Below are positions 38,127-48,695 of a stretch of 64,000 nucleotides of DNA, piece after piece. Position 1 is the stretch's first letter; each line of letters starts with the position of its first letter. Under the pieces are notes generated by a model. That model was not told the DNA's origin, did no database searches, and saw nothing but the letters and a program-made list of their open reading frames with translations. Made by a program: the position numbers and the translations under genes. Source of the DNA: Sebastes aleutianus (taxonomy: Eukaryota; Chordata; Actinopteri; Perciformes; Sebastidae); the NCBI GenBank assembly GCA_916700875.1, contig CAKAKS010000039.1, forward strand, positions 12,151,544-12,215,543. The letters run 5' to 3'.

Positions 38127-39507
38127 CATGTAACAGCGGAAATTGTCACGTGTTGCTGGACATTCGTAGGAAAACGCACGAAAAATGAGGAATAACTTTT
38201 TCGTAAGATATCATACAATGGATGAATCACGAGGAAACATTGTTCTGTGTCACAGGCTCGTTACAATCTACCGCCCACAGTTTGAGAACTACCTTTGCAG
38301 AGCTGCACCATATTTTTCTCACAAGCCAATCAGAGCAGACTGGGCTTCTTAAAGAGACAGGCGCTAAACCTGAGCGTTCCAGACAGAGGGTGAATACAGG
38401 TATATTCAGACAGAGAGTATGAGAAAAATTATGTGGTTTTTTTTAACATTAAAGTATGTAAACATGTTCTAGTAGAAACTCAAAATATAAGTATGAACCT
38501 GAAAATGAGTATGATATGTCTCTTTTAACCCATTAAGACCTGAGGGGCTAAAACACTTAAACCTGAGCCGTTCTTGAAAACCTCCTAAAATCTGAGGGTT
38601 TCTGAAAAACTTGACAGAATTATCAACGTTGACAAAAACCTTTATTTCTCAGCCTCTGGAGCAGATAGAAACATGAAATAAAAAACATTTGACAGCTTAG
38701 ACTTTTGGCTTTTATGAGAACTTATTGGCTTTGTCCAAAAAACATTATCATTCTCCCATAATAGCATTTCCATAATGCATTTTTCCTTACCCATGTGTTT
38801 TTTTAGCGAATCACCAAACTAGAAATCCGTCAGAGCTCACAGTGTATCTCTGCCAAGGCTGCACAGTCCTCCATTTATTATTTTCATGATAGAACATTTT
38901 TAAAAAAATAAGAAAAAGTTTTCTTTTTCAACCCAGATGTTCAGATGTCTCTTGACTTACAAATCACCAAATATACACAGCCATATATTTAATAATAATT
39001 TAAAAATAATAAGCATTATTGTGTACTAGATGCAGCAGACTATAAACAGCAGGTTTCTATGACTGTGTAACTGAAGCCTGATGTACAAAGCAACATTTAC
39101 TAAAGCTTTGACTCTGACAGGTAGTTTTACTGAGGACGATAACTGAAACGCTTACACCTTTACATTTTAAAGTTACAACTGAGAATGAGAATAATGTAAA
39201 AAGTTCATTCATTCCCTCTAATATCGCAAATCATATTGCAATTTCAAAATCAGTCAAAATAATTCTAATTAAATAATTTTTCAAAATCATTCAGTCCTAA
39301 CAAAAACTAGTGTAACAACAGTTAATGATTTATGTTTGTTTATAATATTTGTTGTTTTAACATCTTTGACTCTAAATTAAAAATGTTTACACTTTTCTTA
39401 TTATTTGTTGTTATACTGTAGATGTTATCCACATCGCCATGCCAACCAACATCATCATCAGGACAACATAGTCACATGTTCCTCAAAGACTCAGAGAAGA
39501 AAATTCA

Positions 39508-39512
39508 GCATG

Positions 39513-39555
<43 letters not shown>
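39508..39555. repeat. (ATC)n microsatellite after TRIM-A stop
   Basis: A (CAT/ATC)n run sits immediately 3' of the TRIM-A stop codon. The same array in different lengths follows TRIM-B (42465-42530), TRIM-C (55064-55098) and lies within TRIM-D (59371-59418). Confidence 0.92.
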
Positions 39556-39556
<1 letters not shown>

Positions 39557-40947
39557 TATTTCTGTTGTCCTACAGTCACAGAGATCTTCACTGGTAAAAC
39601 CTTCAGTGGGAGTTCATCATCAGTGTAAATGAATGGAAACATCCTCTCAGTGAAAGTGTGTGTGTAGGTGTGTATGTGTGTGTTAGTATCAGGATCAGAG
39701 AACGACAGCTTTCCTTCGTTCCAATCCAGATTCACTCTGATCCTCTGGGGCTTCTTCTGCACTACGAGATCAATGAATGGATCTGATAGGGAGAATGCTC
39801 TGTATTTACCATTGTAGAACAATATTCTCCATAATCCAGACCGTATGTTTCCCTTCCTCTGGACAGACTCTGCTAACACACCCACTGACCAGCCTGTACT
39901 GTCTCCAACCTGGACGTCCCAGCTGTGAGTCCCTGAGTTAAAGCCCTCAGAGCCCAGGACAGACCAGTAACCAAACCTCTCTGGATTATCAGGAAGCTGC
40001 TGTTCCTCTCCTGCTCTCACACTGGTCAGATCTTCAGACAGGATGATTTCTGGATGAGCAGTGTTTGGGTCCAGAATCACAGGAGTGTAGGAGACCATGT
40101 CCTTCATCTTGTTCCAGATGTTGAAGGTCAGGTTGCCCAGGTGTTTGGCCTGGTCTATCAGAGCTCCTGAGAGCAGCTGTGGATCCTCCAGCAGGGGGCG
40201 CTGCTGGACTCTTTCCACTGCAGCCTTGTAGTTGAGCAGGAATGAGACGTCTTCAGCTCTCAGCTCGTCCTCTGTGGCTCTGACTGTGTCTGAAAGAGCT
40301 GCTATCTCTCTGCTCACAGCCTCCATCTTCTCCTTCATCATCTGACTCTTCTGCTCCTCTTCCTCCCTCAGTGCAGCCATCCTGGCCTCCTCTTCCTCTT
40401 CTAGAAACTGGTGAAGCTTCTTAAACTGCTCCTTAATCTGCCTCTCTGTGTGTCGGGCCTGGACCTTCATGTGTTCTGCTGTTTGATCAAACTTCACTTT
40501 AACTACTTCAAAAACCTTTAACTTCTCCTTTAAGGGCTCCAGAGTTTCCTGAAGTTCCTTCTTGTGTTGTCGTGCAGCTTCATCGATGGGTCTGAATCTG
40601 TGGTCGGTGTGTTTTTCTGAATCTCTGCAGACGACACACACCGGCTGCTGATGGTCCAGACAGAAGAGTTTGAGTTTCTCAGAGTGCAGACTGCAGACAG
40701 CCTCTGAAGATCTCTGAGCTCTCTCCTGTAAGAAACTCTCACACACGTTCTTTAAATCAAAGTTAGGAGGTAGGAAGCTCTTTGATCGTCTTCTCTTACA
40801 AAGTGGACACTCTTGGACGTGTTTCTCTGTCCACCAGCTCTGCAGACAGACTTTACAGAAGCTGTGGCTACATGACAGGATGACAGGATCTTTAAAGATG
40901 TCGTGGCAGACAGAACAGCAGAGATCGTCCTCTAATCTGGAAGCCAT
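39556..40947 (-). CDS. TRIM-A: RING/B-box/coiled-coil/PRY-SPRY E3 ubiquitin ligase, 463 aa
   Basis: This is a single uninterrupted reading frame from ATG at 40947. Domains by residue: C3HC4 RING at 11-50 (C11, C14, C26, H28, C31, C34, C47, C50), B-box type 2 at 85-116 (CSLH, C96, C104, C107, H113, H116), coiled coil at about 125-240 rich in Glu and Lys, PRY from about 288 (TPVILDPNTAHPE) and SPRY to about 455. This is the standard TRIM architecture. The fish relatives I recall are annotated TRIM35-like or zinc-binding protein A33-like. The expected role is cytoplasmic RING E3 ligase with ligand choice by SPRY, often in antiviral defence. The family role is known; this gene's target is not. 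No intron is visible, unlike many TRIM genes. Confidence 0.93.
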
Positions 40948-41015
40948 TTAGTCTCTGAGTGAAGCTGAAAACACAGCAGGCAGACGGCTCAGCCACTTCC
41001 TGTTCCCTGAAAGTT

Positions 41016-41027
41016 ACTTTAACTTTG
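41016..41027 (-). promoter_or_regulatory. Degenerate IRF-like site upstream of TRIM-A
   Basis: On the gene strand this reads CAAAGTTAAAGT, about 70-80 bp before the ATG. The homologous site in B and C is CAAAGTGAAAGT, one mismatch from the IRF element GAAASTGAAASY. A and D share the G-to-T change, which weakens it. Confidence 0.35.
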
Positions 41028-42464
41028 AGTCTTTGTTCTTGTAAAACTCTGGTTCAGTTTGTGGATTCAGCAGCTGGTTGAAGTGGTAGTATTCCAGTAT
41101 TCCCTCCTGTAGATATCCTCTCTCAGTGGAGGTGGTGGTTTTGGTCTGAAGTTCAATCTCATCATCCGTCTCTTTTCATAAGATATCATACAATGGATGG
41201 ATCACATGAGGATACGTTGTTCTATGTCACAGGCTCATTAGAATATACCGCCCACAGCTTGAGAACTACCGTTGCAGAGGTGCACCATATTTTTCTCACA
41301 AGCCAATCAGAGCAGACTGGGCTTCTTAAAGAGACAGGCGCTAAACCTGAGCGTTCCAGACAGAGGGTGAATACACGTATATTCAGACAAACAGTATGAG
41401 AAAAATGATGTGTTTTTTGAACATTAAAGCATGTAAACATGTTCTAGTAGAAACTCAAAATATAAGTATGAATCTGGAAATGAGCACGATATGTCTCTTT
41501 TAACCCATTAAGACCTGAGGGGCCGCCTAAAAAAACCACTTAAACCTGAGCCGTTCTTGAAAACCTCCTAAAATCTGAGGGTTTCTGAAAAACTTGACAG
41601 AATTATCAACGTTGACAAAAACCTTTATTTCTCAGCCTCTGGAGCAGATAGAAACATGAAATAAAAACATTTGACAGCTTAGACTTTTGGCTTTTATGAG
41701 AACTTATTGACTTTGTCCTAAAAAACATTATCATTCTCCCAAAATAGCATTCCCATAATGCATTTTTCCTTACCCATGTGTTTTTTTTAGCGAATCACCA
41801 AACTAGAAATCAGTCAGAGCTCACAGTGTATCTCTGCCAAGGCTGCACAGTCCTCCATTTATTATTTTCATGATAGAACATTTTTAGAAATAAGAAAAAA
41901 AAAAATTGTTCTACCCAGATGTTCAGATGTCTGTTGACCTACAAATCACCAAATATACACAGCGGTTCAATAAGCATTATTGTGCACTAGTGGCAGCAGA
42001 CTATAAACAGCAGGTTATGACTGTGTAACTGAAGCCTGATGTACAAAGCAACATTTACTAAAGCTTTGACTCTGACAGGTAGTTTTACTGAGGACGATAA
42101 CTGAAACGCTTACGCCCTTACATTTTAAAGTTACAACTGAGAATGAGAATAATGTAAAAAGTTCATTCATTCCCTCTAATATCGCAAATCGCATTGTAAT
42201 TTCAATATCACTCAAAATAATCCTAATTAAATAATTTTTCAAAATCGTTCAGTCCTAACAAAAACTAGTGTAACAACAGTTAATGATTTATGTTTGTTTA
42301 TACTATTTGTCTGTTGTTTTAACATCTTTGACTCTAAATTAAAAAACGTTACACTTTTTTCTTATTTTTTGTTGTTCTACTGTAGATGTCATCCACATCG
42401 CCATGACAACCAACATCATCATCAGGACAACATAGTCACATGTTCCTCAAAGACTCAGAGAAGA

Positions 42465-42482
42465 GTCATCATCATCATCATC

Positions 42483-42514
<32 letters not shown>

Positions 42515-42530
42515 CATCACCATCACCTTC
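42465..42530. repeat. (ATC)n microsatellite with ACC interruptions after TRIM-B stop
   Basis: This is the longest of the four homologous arrays. Two or three ACC/CACC interruptions distinguish it from those of A, C and D. Confidence 0.9.
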
Positions 42531-43789
42531 TATTTCTGTTGTCCTACAGTCACAGAGACCTTCACTGGTAAAACCTTCAGTTCATTCACAGTGCCAATAT
42601 ATGGAAACATCCTCTCAGTGAAAGTGTGTGTGAAGGTGTGTATGTGTGTGTTAGTATCAGGATCAGAGAACGACAGCTTTCCTTCGTTCCAGTCCAGATT
42701 CACTCTGATCCTCTGGAGCTTCTTCTGCACTACGAGATAAGTGGATAGACCTGGTGGGGAGAATGTTCTGTATTCACCATTCAATAACAATATTGTCCAT
42801 AATTCAGACCATATGTCTCCCTTCCTCTGGACAGACTCTGCTAACACACCCACTGACCAGTATGTACTGTCTCCAACCTGGACGTCCCAGCTGTGAGTCC
42901 CTGAGTTAAAGCCCTCAGAGCCCAGGACAGAGCAGTAACCATCAAACCTCTCTGGATTATCAGGAAGCTGCTGTTTCTCTGCTAGTCTCACACTGGTCAG
43001 ATCTTCAGACAGGATCAGTTCTGGATCCGCAGTGTTTGGGTCCAGAATCACAGGAGTGTAGGAGACCATGTCCTTCATCTTGTTCCAGATGTTGAAGGTC
43101 AGATTGCCCAGGTGTTTGGCCTGGTCTATCAGAGCTCCTGAGAGCAGCTGTGGATCCTCCAGCAGGGGGCGCTGCTGGACTCTTTCCACTGCAGCCTTGT
43201 AGTTGAGCAGGAATGAGACGTCTTCAGCTCTCAGCTCGTCCTCTGTGGCTCTGACTGCGTCTGAAAGAGCTGCTATCTCTCTGCTCACAGCCTCCATCTT
43301 CTCCTTCATCATCTGACTCTTCTGCTCCTCTTCCTCCCTCAGTGCAGCCATCCTGGCCTCCTCTTCCTCTTCTAGAAACTGGTGAAGCTTCTTAAACTGC
43401 TCCTTAATCTGCCTCTCTGTGTGTCGGGCCTGGACCTTCATGTGTTCTGCTGTTTGATCAAACTTCACTTTAACTTCTTCAAAAACCTTCAACTTCTCCT
43501 TTAAGGGCTCCAGAGTTTCCTGAAGTTCCTTCTTGTGTTGTCGTGCAGCTTCATCGATGGGTCTGATTCTGTGGTTGGTGTGTTTTTCTGAATCTCTGCA
43601 GACGAGACACACCGGCTGCTGATGGTCCAGACAGAAGAGTTTGAGTTTCTCAGAGTGCAGACTGCAGAGAGCCTCTGAAGATCTCTGAGCTCTCTCCTGT
43701 AAGAAACTCTCACACAGGTTATTTAAAGCCAAGTTAGGAGGTGGGTCCTTTGAAGATCTTCTCTTACAAAGTGGACACTCTTGGACGTG
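42530..43789 (-). pseudogene. TRIM-B, 3' part (from RING end to stop), split by provirus
   Basis: This codes the end of the RING (VQECPLCKRR onward, with the last two zinc ligands), B-box, coiled coil and PRY/SPRY, ending VGQQK and a stop. It is closest to TRIM-C and TRIM-D (for example NNLCESFLQERAQRSSEALC). The upstream 42 codons plus a split codon lie 8.1 kb away at 51879-52008, beyond the antisense provirus. The two parts, counting the 4-bp duplication once, add to 1,386 nt, an exact codon multiple. The gene was therefore probably intact (461 aa) until insertion. Aberrant transcripts starting inside the provirus are possible. Confidence 0.92.
43786..43789. repeat. Provirus target site duplication, left copy (CGTG)
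   Basis: CGTG abuts the 5' LTR. The same four bases abut the 3' LTR at 51879-51882. In uninterrupted TRIM copies the site reads GGACGTGTTTCTC once. Four-base duplications are typical of murine leukaemia virus-type (gammaretroviral) integrases. Confidence 0.9.
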
Positions 43790-43834
43790 TGTGGTATATT
43801 TTCAGGTCTTGCACCGGACAGAGAGGCCACTCAT

Positions 43835-43953
43835 TGTAAACATAAGACCGAGAGGCCCCTAGTTGTAAACATATGTGCAGGAAGCGGACGGGGAGACCTG
43901 GGGTCATGCGGTGGATCCTGGGGCTGAAAGATAAGCATGTAGGTCAAAGGTCA
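43835..43953 (+). promoter_or_regulatory. LTR enhancer cluster: two forkhead sites, GATA site, perfect DR1
   Basis: TGTAAACA occurs at 43835-43842 and 43864-43871, each inside TTGTAAACATA. AGATAAG is at 43929-43935. AGGTCAAAGGTCA is at 43941-43953, a perfect direct repeat spaced by one. These match the consensus sites of FOX, GATA and HNF4/RXR-type nuclear receptors. The TATA box follows 48 bp downstream. Repeated in the 3' LTR at +7688. Binding is inferred. Confidence 0.6.
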
Positions 43954-44000
43954 CATACCTAAGCATACGCTCAGCTCAGCAAGTTGCCTGAGATGAACCC

Positions 44001-44009
44001 TATATAAGG
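44001..44009 (+). promoter_or_regulatory. LTR TATA box
   Basis: TATATAAGG lies about 100 bp upstream of AATAAA. It is the likely core promoter of the provirus and directs transcription away from the TRIM-B 3' part. Confidence 0.8.
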
Positions 44010-44067
44010 AGGTGCGGGAGCCCCGAAGTTTAGGGACTTGCAGATCTGACTTGAGACCTCCGGACGA

Positions 44068-44080
44068 TTCTAGAACGTTC
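44068..44080 (+). promoter_or_regulatory. Trimeric heat-shock element in LTR
   Basis: TTCTAGAACGTTC matches TTCnnGAAnnTTC, the three-unit heat-shock factor site, at every fixed position. It lies about 60 bp downstream of the TATA box, in R/U5. The 3' LTR has it at 51756-51768. Function is inferred. Confidence 0.45.
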
Positions 44081-44194
44081 GTTATGACATGTGTTGCTTG
44101 TTTGTAATAAACTCTATACCAGCAAGAACAGTGTCCTCGGAGCATCCTTTCTCATCACTTCAACAGCACTGTCGCAGAAAAGATACTACAGACT

Positions 44195-44212
44195 TTGGCG
44201 TCACGAGACAAG
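44195..44212 (+). other. Primer binding site (candidate)
   Basis: TGGCGTCACGAGACAAGA begins four bases after the 5' LTR. TGG is the expected complement of a tRNA CCA end. Only the first seven bases (TGGCGTC) match a tRNA I could recall (Asn type), so I leave the tRNA unassigned. A good splice donor (ACG/GTGAGC) follows at 44249. Confidence 0.65.
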
Positions 44213-46946
44213 ATCGGAGGTGGCCATCAAAAACAACTGCACAAAACGGTGAGCGCACTCGATTAATGCTTGTCATGAATTGAGGCTGTTATGTGGAGTT
44301 GTTTGGCCACACCGTAAATTAAGAACCTTCTTGTTATGGACATGTCCTGTTGATTTGATGTTTAAAGTGAGGCTCCGTGCCAAATTTGAATAGAGAAAAG
44401 AAAAAAGTAAAGAAAAGAAGTATGAGAAATACAAGGAATAGTTTAGAATAGTTTCATGGTAACGATTAAGGTGTGTTAAATAGTATTATGTACGATTAAC
44501 GCTAAGACACGTGCATAATAAATATTAGACACTGCGTAACGATGGCTTTGACATAGTCCGGAATTAACTTAGAAAGACAAAATTGGGAAACCTGGATCCA
44601 GGTAATTTGAATAAATAAATGTAAAGAGTGATAAAGGAAATAAAGGAAATAAAGGAAATAAAGGAAATAATGGAAATGATCATAAGGATGACAGCCGCCA
44701 ATCAGATAGGTAGCGCCCTCAAGAGGAGCATATGTAGTATGGGCCGATTAAAACCTGAAACAACATCTGATGGTCAGTTAATAACTGGAGAGTGTAGAAT
44801 CACAATTCGATTGACCGTTACCACTCTGACGCTTGTTGACGAACGGTGTTCAAGAAGTAGCTTCTCCTCGAAGATTTTACACCTCAAAGGTGGCAAAAAT
44901 TTTATGAGAAACAGTAAGGAAATAGCGGCAGAAAGCATGCGGTACGAATGAAGGTATCTAAAGTTGGAGTGAAGAAAATGTGTGTGCGTAAAAGGGAAGA
45001 AAATGTGTGTGCGTTGGAGTTTGGAGTGCCGAATGGGTGTGTGTGAAACTTGACTGCTGATATGGTCCAGATGTGTGCCAGAAAATGTGTGTGCGTAAAG
45101 TTAAAAGTAAGAAAGAACATATTAGGATTGAATAACCATATATAGGTGGGGATTTGAGAACAGAACATGTAATAATTTGTAAAGATAGATAAGTGGCCCG
45201 ATATATTATATAAAACAATGAGCTTCTAAGAAGACTAATGAATTGAATGATATATTATATAAAACAATGAGCTTCTTGCCTTTTTCTAAGAAGACTAATG
45301 AATTGAATAATGTAGTGTATAAAAACATGAGCTTCTTTCTTTTAGAAGACTAATGAATTGAACGAGTTAGAAAATAAAAATTGAGCAGACTGATCCACCC
45401 GGTGACTGCAGAAATAGAAAACTAATTACACGGCGGGCGTAGTATATTCTGTGGGGGAAACATAAGCTGTTGATTGTGGGAATTTCTCTGGATCAGAGAT
45501 CGAAGCGCACCCTCTCTGGATCACTGTTGTCACTCACGCCGTTGGGCGTGATGACACGGCCGGTAGGAGTGGACGCTTGTTTTCTCTGCAAAAGAGGGAT
45601 TTCCGGGAGATACAGTAAAAAGAATGAAATAATGAGCCACTGAAATGAGCCTGGTTACGATAAACGCATACACATAAGATAAATAACTATAAACCAGGAC
45701 AAATAAAGTGGAGTTGTGTAACTGCAGTACCCGTATGACACTCGGAAAAGAATAGAAATAATAATAATAATAAAAAAAAAAATAAAAAAAAATAAACCCT
45801 AATAGATACTAAGATAAATACATATATAATAATAAGATCGGTTACCGTGGTGACCTTTCTCAGAGAAAGTTGAAATAAAATCTAACTAAACTCTGCTAAT
45901 AAAAGCCCACATTCCCAGAAAGAGTAACAGATACTAATAAACTATATATTAAGGGAAGTGCAAGAATTTATTTTGGGCATTTTCCCCTTTTTGAATTAAA
46001 ACATGAGCTCTTCTTAAAAGGGACGTTATATAATAAATAAATTGTTAAATGTTTGAAACCCCCCCCCTCTCTCTTCTTAAAATCCCTTTCGATGACCCTT
46101 TCTTGGGAGATACAGAGAATTCCTTTGCCGTTTGAACTGTTTGGTCCAGTGGGGTTCACTAAGTGCTTTAAGGTTTAGATAGGGGTTTAAGTTAGGAATA
46201 AAAATGTATGATGCTTTTAAAGGGACCTATGGGTTCATAAGAGACTAAATCATTGCCTGTTCCTTGTCTGTTATGTCATATATGCTGAGTGAGAATTGAG
46301 ACGGGAGGCAAGGCAGCGAGCCGGCACATCACGGAGGGTGGATTGCTGACGTCAACTTCGAGGCTTCCATCTTCTAAAAAGGCCGGTACAGATTTATCCA
46401 CAGACTCTTGAACAAAAACAAAACCTGCATTTCCATATTTTATGTGTTCTCAGTCATAAGCAATTTTGATGGTACACATATATACCTGCTTTTATTTATA
46501 AACTTAGGAAATTGACCTGCTCTAGGAAATAGAAAACTTGGCAACGGATTGATCAGTTAATGCATTTGATTAATTAAGGGCATATGATTGTTTAGTCTAA
46601 CCTCTGCTGACAATTGTAGTTTGTCTGATCTGTGATGTGGTGGACATTCAATGTGGTGTCTGTTTGACGATTTGAGCTGAATGTTGATTGATTGATTAGA
46701 TAGCTGGTTAATTTGTTGATTGATTGATTAGATAGCTGGTTAATTTGTTGATTGATTGATTGGTTAATTGGTTGATTGGTTGATTGGTTAATTGGTTAAT
46801 TGGATAATTGGTTAATTGATTAATTGGATAATTGGTTAATTGTTTAATTGAAAAAAAAAAAAAAAAGGGGGGAAGTAATCTGAGTAGTTTTAATTTTAGC
46901 AATTACTCATTAAAGTACAATAACGGAACATAAGGAAGCCGTTATA
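44213..46946 (+). other. Provirus leader, about 2.7 kb, repeat-rich and non-coding
   Basis: This is unusually long for a retroviral leader. It contains a (GGAAATAAA)n run (44634-44675), three copies of GAAAATGTGTGTGCGT (near 44974, 45000 and 45081), three 55-60-bp tandem copies of a block with ATGAGCTTCT and AGACTAATGAATTGAA (about 45198-45364), and ATTGATTGATTAGATAGCTG repeats with (ATTGGTTA)n (46684-46850). It ends with A16G6 (46851-46872). A 107-codon frame at 44628-44951 is lysine/isoleucine repeat at its start and unrecognised after. Confidence 0.7.
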
Positions 46947-48695
46947 ATGGGAAAAAAGAACACTAAAAATCCGAAAGTAATCACTCCTGTTGAGATAGTA
47001 CAGAAGAATAATCCTTTAATTAGGGGCATCGCAAACATTGCAAAAATATCGGAAAAATGGCACAAACGATGGCCTGAAATTGACCAACCATGGCCAGTGA
47101 AAGGGACCTTTAATCCTGATGTAATTAAAAAACTGCAGGTGCTTGTATCTACATATAAAGCGGAACAAAAAAGAGGGAAGAAGGGAGAGAAACGTAAAGA
47201 AAAGAGACAAACAGAACTTGCGATACTCCAGTTGTTTGAAAATGAGGGACAGAAGTGGACAAAGGCTGCGAAGGAGAAAAAAGAAGAAAGCATGGAAGGA
47301 ATGGGAAAAATGGCCAAAGAAACAGAGAAACTAATGGCTGAAGCTAATTCATCTTTCTCACATACGAACCCAGTAAGGAAACCTCCACCTTATGAGAAGA
47401 ATGTGGAATTCCAGGAATTTTATCCTCAGCTCCCAGTGATTAGTCAAGAGGGTAAATATCAGATTATGGATGAGGAGGATCGGATAATTGAATTTGGACA
47501 AGCTGAAACTACAATAAAGATGAATCCAAGTTCAAAAAGTAAGAAGAAAACAAAACGACTGGAAACAAAAGGAGGATTGAGGATCAGGAAGAAGAGTTTT
47601 GGAGACAACGATGATCAGAGTGACTCGGAGGAAAACTTGGGCGGCTATGACCCTGAAGTCAGGCGGATGTTGGCAAGAGCGGAAATAAGAGGAAATGATA
47701 ACTCTAATGACAGTGAGGATGAAGAGGGCCATGAAGAGGGCAATGAAGAGGAAGCCCGGAAGACTATAAGAAAGATCGAAATAAGCATAGACCGATGCCG
47801 CCGTGACCACCAACAAACTGATAATCCAGAAGAACTAAGAGAACTAGAGGACAAGATAGAGGAATTGTGGAGGAGGAAGGAAGAGGTAGAGATTGAAAAC
47901 TTCAAACAATCTGCCATGACAAATAGAGGTCGCTATAGAAAACAGTCGAATCCCAAAAAGATGGCTCCAGTGGTCATCCGAGGACGGAATTTGGAGTATA
48001 AGCCTTGGCAAAATACAGATATGTCAAACATAATTGAAAAGTTACCTACTCTTCAAGATGGAGCACATCCTTGGATCTCGAAGTTGGAAGAGATCATAGT
48101 GGGAGAACAACTAGCCATGGGAGATATCAAGAGACTCTTGGCCAGCCTCATTGGAATTCACGCTATGGAAGAGATTCTACAGAAAGCTGGACTTAATCGA
48201 TATGTGGGAACTGCTGTGAATGATTCAGAGCTGTTTGCTGCAAGTAGAGGCCAAGTGTGCAGGGCGCTGAAAGAAACATTTCCGACAAATGTACATCCTG
48301 ACAATATTTTTATTGATCCACTGGGACAAGAGGAAAACCCGAGAGCCTATGTGTCGAGAGTTCATCAAGCGTGGAGAAATGTCACAGGAAATGACCCGGA
48401 GTTGAATCAAATGGAGCAGTCAATTTTGCGAACCAGAATACAGAAGGGGTTGCCCCTGCCAGTGAGAAGCAAATTGGCAGAGGTGGTTGGTCTTGGAAGC
48501 ATGGCAAAGAGTGTTTATACGGCTCATATAGCCCACCAAGTTGAGCTGTATAGGAAAAAGGAACATGATCAAAAAGACCAGGACCAAGAGACCCTCAGGA
48601 AACTTAATCAAATGCAACTGATGGATAATAAGAGGATGGAGAAGAAGCAGGCTCTGGTTATGCAGAATCAGGCTCCACTAAATCAACTAGTCTGA
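46947..48695 (+). CDS. gag: Retroviral Gag polyprotein, 582 aa, lacking a visible Cys-His box
   Basis: It opens with MGKKN, so Gly2 is a possible myristoylation site, followed by a matrix-like basic region to about 130. A PPPY late-domain motif lies at residues 146-149, the kind that recruits NEDD4-type ligases for budding. An acidic stretch (about 225-275) and a charged helix precede the capsid-like region (about 340-545). That region has a major-homology-like segment around ENPRAYVSRVHQAW and a charged coiled tail as in gammaretroviral capsids. No CCHC zinc knuckle is present: the frame stops at NQAPLNQLV and the next bases already belong to pol, so nucleocapsid and protease appear deleted. 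No internal stop or frameshift. Packaging by this Gag would probably be weak without help. Confidence 0.88.
   Translation: MGKKNTKNPKVITPVEIVQKNNPLIRGIANIAKISEKWHKRWPEIDQPWPVKGTFNPDVIKKLQVLVSTYKAEQKRGKKGEKRKEKRQTELAILQLFENEGQKWTKAAKEKKEESMEGMGKMAKETEKLMAEANSSFSHTNPVRKPPPYEKNVEFQEFYPQLPVISQEGKYQIMDEEDRIIEFGQAETTIKMNPSSKSKKKTKRLETKGGLRIRKKSFGDNDDQSDSEENLGGYDPEVRRMLARAEIRGNDNSNDSEDEEGHEEGNEEEARKTIRKIEISIDRCRRDHQQTDNPEELRELEDKIEELWRRKEEVEIENFKQSAMTNRGRYRKQSNPKKMAPVVIRGRNLEYKPWQNTDMSNIIEKLPTLQDGAHPWISKLEEIIVGEQLAMGDIKRLLASLIGIHAMEEILQKAGLNRYVGTAVNDSELFAASRGQVCRALKETFPTNVHPDNIFIDPLGQEENPRAYVSRVHQAWRNVTGNDPELNQMEQSILRTRIQKGLPLPVRSKLAEVVGLGSMAKSVYTAHIAHQVELYRKKEHDQKDQDQETLRKLNQMQLMDNKRMEKKQALVMQNQAPLNQLV

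Larger units (their letters stand above)
38127..41171 (-). repeat. Segmental repeat unit A (contains TRIM-A)
   Basis: This is the first of four tandem units. It begins GCATGTAACAGCGGAAATTG, which recurs at about 53691 and 58003. Next come a conserved segment near 38215-38420 (giving repeated chance frames) and the word TTAACCCATTAAGACCTGAG. The TRIM gene and about 220 bp of its upstream region follow. It is about 3.05 kb, shorter than C and D because the TRIM upstream region is cut off at CATCCGTCTCTTTTC and joined directly to unit B. Confidence 0.8.
43790..44190 (+). repeat. 5' LTR
   Basis: This 401-bp LTR runs from TGTGGTATATTTT to GATACTACA. A TATATAAGG box lies at 44001-44009 and an AATAAA polyadenylation signal at 44106-44111, so U3 is about 240 bp and R starts near 44030. 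I compared it base by base with the 3' LTR and saw no difference. U3 contains forkhead, GATA and DR1 motifs (listed separately). Confidence 0.95.

Noticed and set aside
38222..38422. 66-68-codon frames recurring in units A to D (also 41193, 53779 and 58091)
   Set aside because: They recur only because the segmental units are duplicated. They carry no known domain and have overlapping antisense frames of similar length. I could not exclude a short transcript but have no positive support.
39405..39632. Poly-Ser and poly-Ile frames on the plus strand over (ATC)n arrays
   Set aside because: Plus-strand reading of the microsatellite. Only the minus-strand poly-Asp reading in TRIM-D continues a real gene.
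40530..40742. 70-codon frame within each TRIM gene in another frame
   Set aside because: Shadow of the conserved B-box/coiled-coil coding sequence.
44195..44212. Naming the primer tRNA
   Set aside because: Only the first seven bases fit a tRNA I could recall, so assigning a species would be a guess.
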